From assembly GCA_001399805.1 (NCBI GenBank), contig LIHJ01000061.1, forward strand, positions 1,061 through 8,973: DNA of 7,913 bases, written 5' to 3'. Positions 6,145 through 7,913 of this stretch are shown here, in pieces. Position numbers and translations under genes: made by a program. Each line of letters begins with the position of its first letter. The stretch's first letter is position 1. The notes under the pieces are model-generated. The model did not search any database, was not told where the DNA came from, and saw only the letters and a list, made by a program, of their open reading frames with translations. The stretch comes from Candidatus Bathyarchaeota archaeon BA1 (GTDB lineage: Archaea; Thermoproteota; Bathyarchaeia; Bathyarchaeales; Bathyarchaeaceae).

Positions 6145-6221
6145 GTTCCATCGATGGAACTGTTTACGAAGGACTTGATTCAATGTGAAAACTCCATCGT
6201 GGGAGGTTCAATTTTTTGAAC
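6145..6221 (+). repeat. Cluster of three hairpins in the gene-free gap, last one with a T6 run
   Basis: In 77 bases there are three hairpin-capable sequences: the perfect 16-base palindrome GTTCCATCGATGGAAC (6145-6160), an imperfect AACTCC/GGAGGTT stem (6189-6208) and GTTCAA-TTTT-TTGAAC (6206-6221). The last contains six T residues and could end plus-strand transcription of the toxin operon. Together they might instead be one structured RNA or an insertion scar. The rest of 6068-6261 holds no convincing gene. Confidence 0.35.
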
Positions 6222-6261
6222 TTGTATGCTCTATTGGTTTTTCGTATTGTAATTTGTTCTC

Positions 6262-6633
6262 TCAGTGTTTCGTTATTAGTCTCCTTAACGCGTTGGGGCA
6301 GCACAAGACTTCGGTGTGAACAAGTTCTAGATATTCAAGTAGCTCAGTTTTGAGTAATAGTAGAGCCTGCTTGTTTGTTCTATTCGTTTTACGCGGAAGT
6401 CTTCAATTTCAAAGATTTTCTCTTGTAGGTGCAGCACCATTACTCCGATGATCCCATTGTTGTCTGCTTTCACTACGTAGCAGTGTTTAGGCACAATTTT
6501 TAGATGGTCCAGCGTGTGCTGTTTAGCTTCCATGAAACCTTTCTCCCAATCAGCATTATGGTTCTGAAGATGCAAGCTCAGCTACCATGTCCACATCGCC
6601 CACTCTCATGTGACGAATCTAACCATTTGACAT
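6262..6633 (-). pseudogene. Degraded GNAT-family N-acetyltransferase
   Basis: Broken gene for a GNAT acetyltransferase (acetyl-CoA-dependent acylation of an unknown amine). From ATG 6633, behind a strong AAGGAGG, the frame reads MSNG, hits TAG (6619-6621), then continues IRHMRVGDVDMVAELASSEP to a TAA. One base over, the frame resumes as HNADWEKGFMEAKQ and carries CYVVKADNNGIIGVMVL and KIFEIEDFRVK, the beta-strand pair that leads into the GNAT acetyl-CoA motif A. The expected Q/R-x-x-G-x-G/A loop is then lost. A third frame gives QALLLLKTELLEYLEL (6369-6322), which resembles the helix after motif A and ends at 6262. That makes one nonsense codon, at least two frameshifts and loss of the cofactor loop. 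The middle frame alone gives an 82-residue ORF from TTG 6575 that should not be annotated as intact. Restart at ATG 6609 would not rescue the frameshifts. Confidence 0.6.
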
Positions 6634-6667
6634 GACCTCCTTATGAGACGACTTCTAAAATATATTT
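6634..6667 (-). promoter_or_regulatory. TATA-like element and strong Shine-Dalgarno of the GNAT pseudogene
   Basis: On the minus strand AAATATATTTT (about 6657-6667) is a TATA-like box and AAGGAGGTC (6634-6642) is the strongest ribosome-binding site in the window, abutting ATG 6633. The predicted transcription start from this TATA falls inside the ribosome-binding site. So either the TATA call is wrong or the gene was transcribed from upstream. Confidence 0.35.
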
Positions 6668-6773
6668 CGAGGAAATGATCCGTTCAATGAGCGTGAAGCT
6701 CAACGGGCATTAAGACAGCAACTATGAGGATCTAGAAAATTCATTATGCGCGCATTTAAGCCAATATTTAGAT

Positions 6774-7194
6774 TTATAATGCCCCCTCTAGTACGCCGAT
6801 AGATAGAAGATAGGTTGTTAGGGCTAGGATATAGAGCAGGGCTTGTCGTGGGAGGCTGTAGAGGAACTTTGAGTCTTGTACAGCTCTCTGAACCTGGGCC
6901 GGATAACGAGGAGGAAAAAAGAATGGGGACGACTATTGGTGGCGAAAACATAGCCAACGAAGTAACTACGATGTGTAAGGGACTGCCGGGTGTGAATGGT
7001 GATGGTTGCGCAGCTACGCGTCGTAGAGGTATGACCGTTCCACCGAGTAACATGATGTCTGCCGTGAGAATAAACGATGCATAGATCCAGGCGAAGGACT
7101 TTAGAACGATCTTATACTCCATTTTTCTTGCTAAATGGCTCCAGAGCCGAACAATGGCCAGCACCACCATCGGAAAAACCAGAACTCTCACCAA
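6774..7194 (-). pseudogene. Four-helix membrane protein interrupted by a frameshift at a T6 run
   Basis: Unrecognised small integral membrane protein. The first frame, from TTG 7194 (or GTG 7191), encodes hydrophobic segments VRVLVFPMVVLAIVRLW and FAWIYASFILTADIMLL. A third follows (HIVVTSLAMFSPPIVVPILF) and reaches the run TTTTTT at 6920-6915. Beyond this the same frame becomes Ser/Pro-rich and loses all membrane character. The next frame instead reads PPRYPAQVQRAVQDSKFLYS and then a fourth helix, ALLYILALTTYLLSIGVL, ending with TAA at 6774-6776. Removing one T joins the two into one protein of about 139 residues. The upstream frame is open to a TGA near 7264 without a better start, and no Shine-Dalgarno sequence is clear. 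The break could be a true mutation, a homopolymer sequencing error or slippage. No family could be named. Confidence 0.55.
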
Positions 7195-7246
7195 GGTTAA
7201 ACTCGCTATCTCATAGGGCTTAAGTGGATAGAGCTCGATGCAAGTT

Positions 7247-7257
7247 GTATTTAAAAA
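7247..7257 (-). promoter_or_regulatory. TATA box overlapping the F420-ligase-like stop codon
   Basis: On the minus strand TTTTTAAATAC is a good archaeal TATA box. The TAA stop of the upstream gene (7253-7251) lies inside it. Transcription would begin near 7226, about 30 bases before the TTG start of the membrane protein, so that gene may have had its own promoter in addition to any read-through. Confidence 0.45.
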
Positions 7258-7913
7258 CTGCGTTCAATTTGAGGGCGAGGGAATCCATCCGGCTCGGACG
7301 ATGACTTTCGGACGATGACGATTGGTTTATGCTCCACTTTATTAAGCATCTCCCAAGTCACGGCGGTTATTGCGACGCCGAATTTCTCTGCCATGTCCCA
7401 GACGGTTCTGCCAGCCCCGAAGCCTCGGGCTCTGTTGGCGATTTCCGCGATTTCGAGGGCCTCTTCCATCCGCATCTCAGAACCTGCCACTGCAACGGGT
7501 GTGGCCCTTCGCCTCATCCTGAAAAGCCTCCCGATCACGTAGGCGAGAAGCCCCCCAAACGAGTGAATCCCCCTTATTGGCCTCGGTCGGGGTGTGAAGT
7601 GAAACCCACCTAAGGAATATGTCTTATCCGTATCGATGATCATTACCACCACATCCTTGCCCAACCTAGAATGAATGCAGTCACGAATCCTCTGCGCTAT
7701 TTTCTGGGCATCCCTCAATGGAAGACTGACGTAGGAGTAGGGCAGGTTACTCCCGTCAATCCCACCCTCCGAGCCGAACATCAGTGCCTGCAAAAAACCC
7801 GCTCGCTCCAAGGCCACCTGCTTATGGGCGCATCCTTCCCTTAAAGGATACTCCCGAATATGCTGAATGGTCCTCCTTCTAAGGTGGCAAAGGGGTCCAA
7901 GAAAATAGCCCCA
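7251..7913 (-). CDS. Coenzyme F420-0:gamma-glutamyl ligase family protein, 5' partial
   Basis: Member of the F420-0:gamma-glutamyl ligase (CofE/FbiB, PF01996-type) family, which adds glutamate to F420 in a GTP-dependent reaction. The frame is open to the right edge, showing 220 residues and lacking the N-terminus; the GTG at 7817 is only an internal candidate. Visible family features are a conserved segment ending GSEGGIDGSNLPY, the helix DAQKIAQRIRDCIHSRLGK, then VVVMIIDTDKTYSLGGFHFTPRP. Further on are GIHSFGG, RRRATPVAVAG and the C-terminal GRTVWDMAEKFGVAITAVTWEML before PIVIVRK. These order as in CofE, where the D-T/S-D segment and following strand lie at the metal/GTP site. Many archaea encode a divergent paralogue of this type that is not proven to make F420, so true CofE activity is unproven. 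Codon use is GC-rich, like the left flank, so this is probably chromosomal backbone. It is likely upstream in a minus-strand unit with the membrane protein. Confidence 0.8.
   Translation of the reverse strand, partial: WGYFLGPLCHLRRRTIQHIREYPLREGCAHKQVALERAGFLQALMFGSEGGIDGSNLPYSYVSLPLRDAQKIAQRIRDCIHSRLGKDVVVMIIDTDKTYSLGGFHFTPRPRPIRGIHSFGGLLAYVIGRLFRMRRRATPVAVAGSEMRMEEALEIAEIANRARGFGAGRTVWDMAEKFGVAITAVTWEMLNKVEHKPIVIVRKSSSEPDGFPRPQIERSF

Noticed and set aside
6164..6304. 46-residue minus-strand ORF from GTG 6304
   Set aside because: It has charged, protein-like content but no ribosome-binding site, and it overlaps the tail of the GNAT remnant and the hairpin cluster. Chance cannot be excluded.
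6661..6773. Imperfect hairpin CGTTGAGC...GCTC...AACG near 6680-6704 as a terminator of the membrane protein gene
   Set aside because: The stem is short with a four-base bulge and no T-run follows; support is too weak to list.
6815..7084. 89-residue plus-strand ORF starting MLGLGYRAG
   Set aside because: It lies antisense to the membrane protein, is Gly/Thr-rich without domain features, and has no ribosome-binding site or promoter.

Overview
The window looks archaeal. TATA boxes lie about 27-30 bases upstream of starts, some genes seem leaderless, GTG and TTG starts are common, and it carries an ADP-forming acyl-CoA synthetase alpha subunit, an F420-ligase-family protein and IS1341-type tnpB remnants. 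A member of the TACK group (for example a Bathyarchaeia- or Nitrososphaeria-like lineage) would fit, but this is inferred from gene content and not proven.

Layout. Left flank (1-2694, minus strand, relatively GC-rich): an ADP-forming acyl-CoA synthetase alpha subunit, then 39 bases later a multi-pass site-2 (M50) metalloprotease, then possibly the first seven codons of a further gene at the edge. Centre (about 2700-6260, clearly AT-richer, A/T-ending codons): an accessory island. It holds a decayed N-terminal half of tnpB (plus strand, in-frame TAA), a start-less NucS/EndoMS-like nuclease-domain remnant (minus), the C-terminal half of another tnpB with its right-end hairpin (minus), and then an apparently intact two-gene operon on the plus strand encoding an AbiEi-like antitoxin/repressor and an AbiEii-like nucleotidyltransferase toxin. 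Right flank (6262-7913, minus strand): an F420-0:gamma-glutamyl ligase family protein entering from the right edge, a four-helix membrane protein broken by a one-base slip at a T6 run, and a degraded GNAT acetyltransferase.

How it works together. The AbiE-like pair is the live-looking system. Its promoter has a TATA box, a perfect 15-base interrupted palindrome between TATA and the start codon, and no leader. That is the arrangement expected for autorepression by the AbiEi protein. The toxin gene starts on the last base of the antitoxin stop codon, so the two are translationally coupled. The surrounding pseudogenes suggest a site that repeatedly receives mobile and defence DNA and then loses it.

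No rRNA, tRNA or CRISPR array was seen. The stretch 6068-6261 has no convincing gene but contains several hairpins. All family assignments come from motif recognition by eye; no database search was run.
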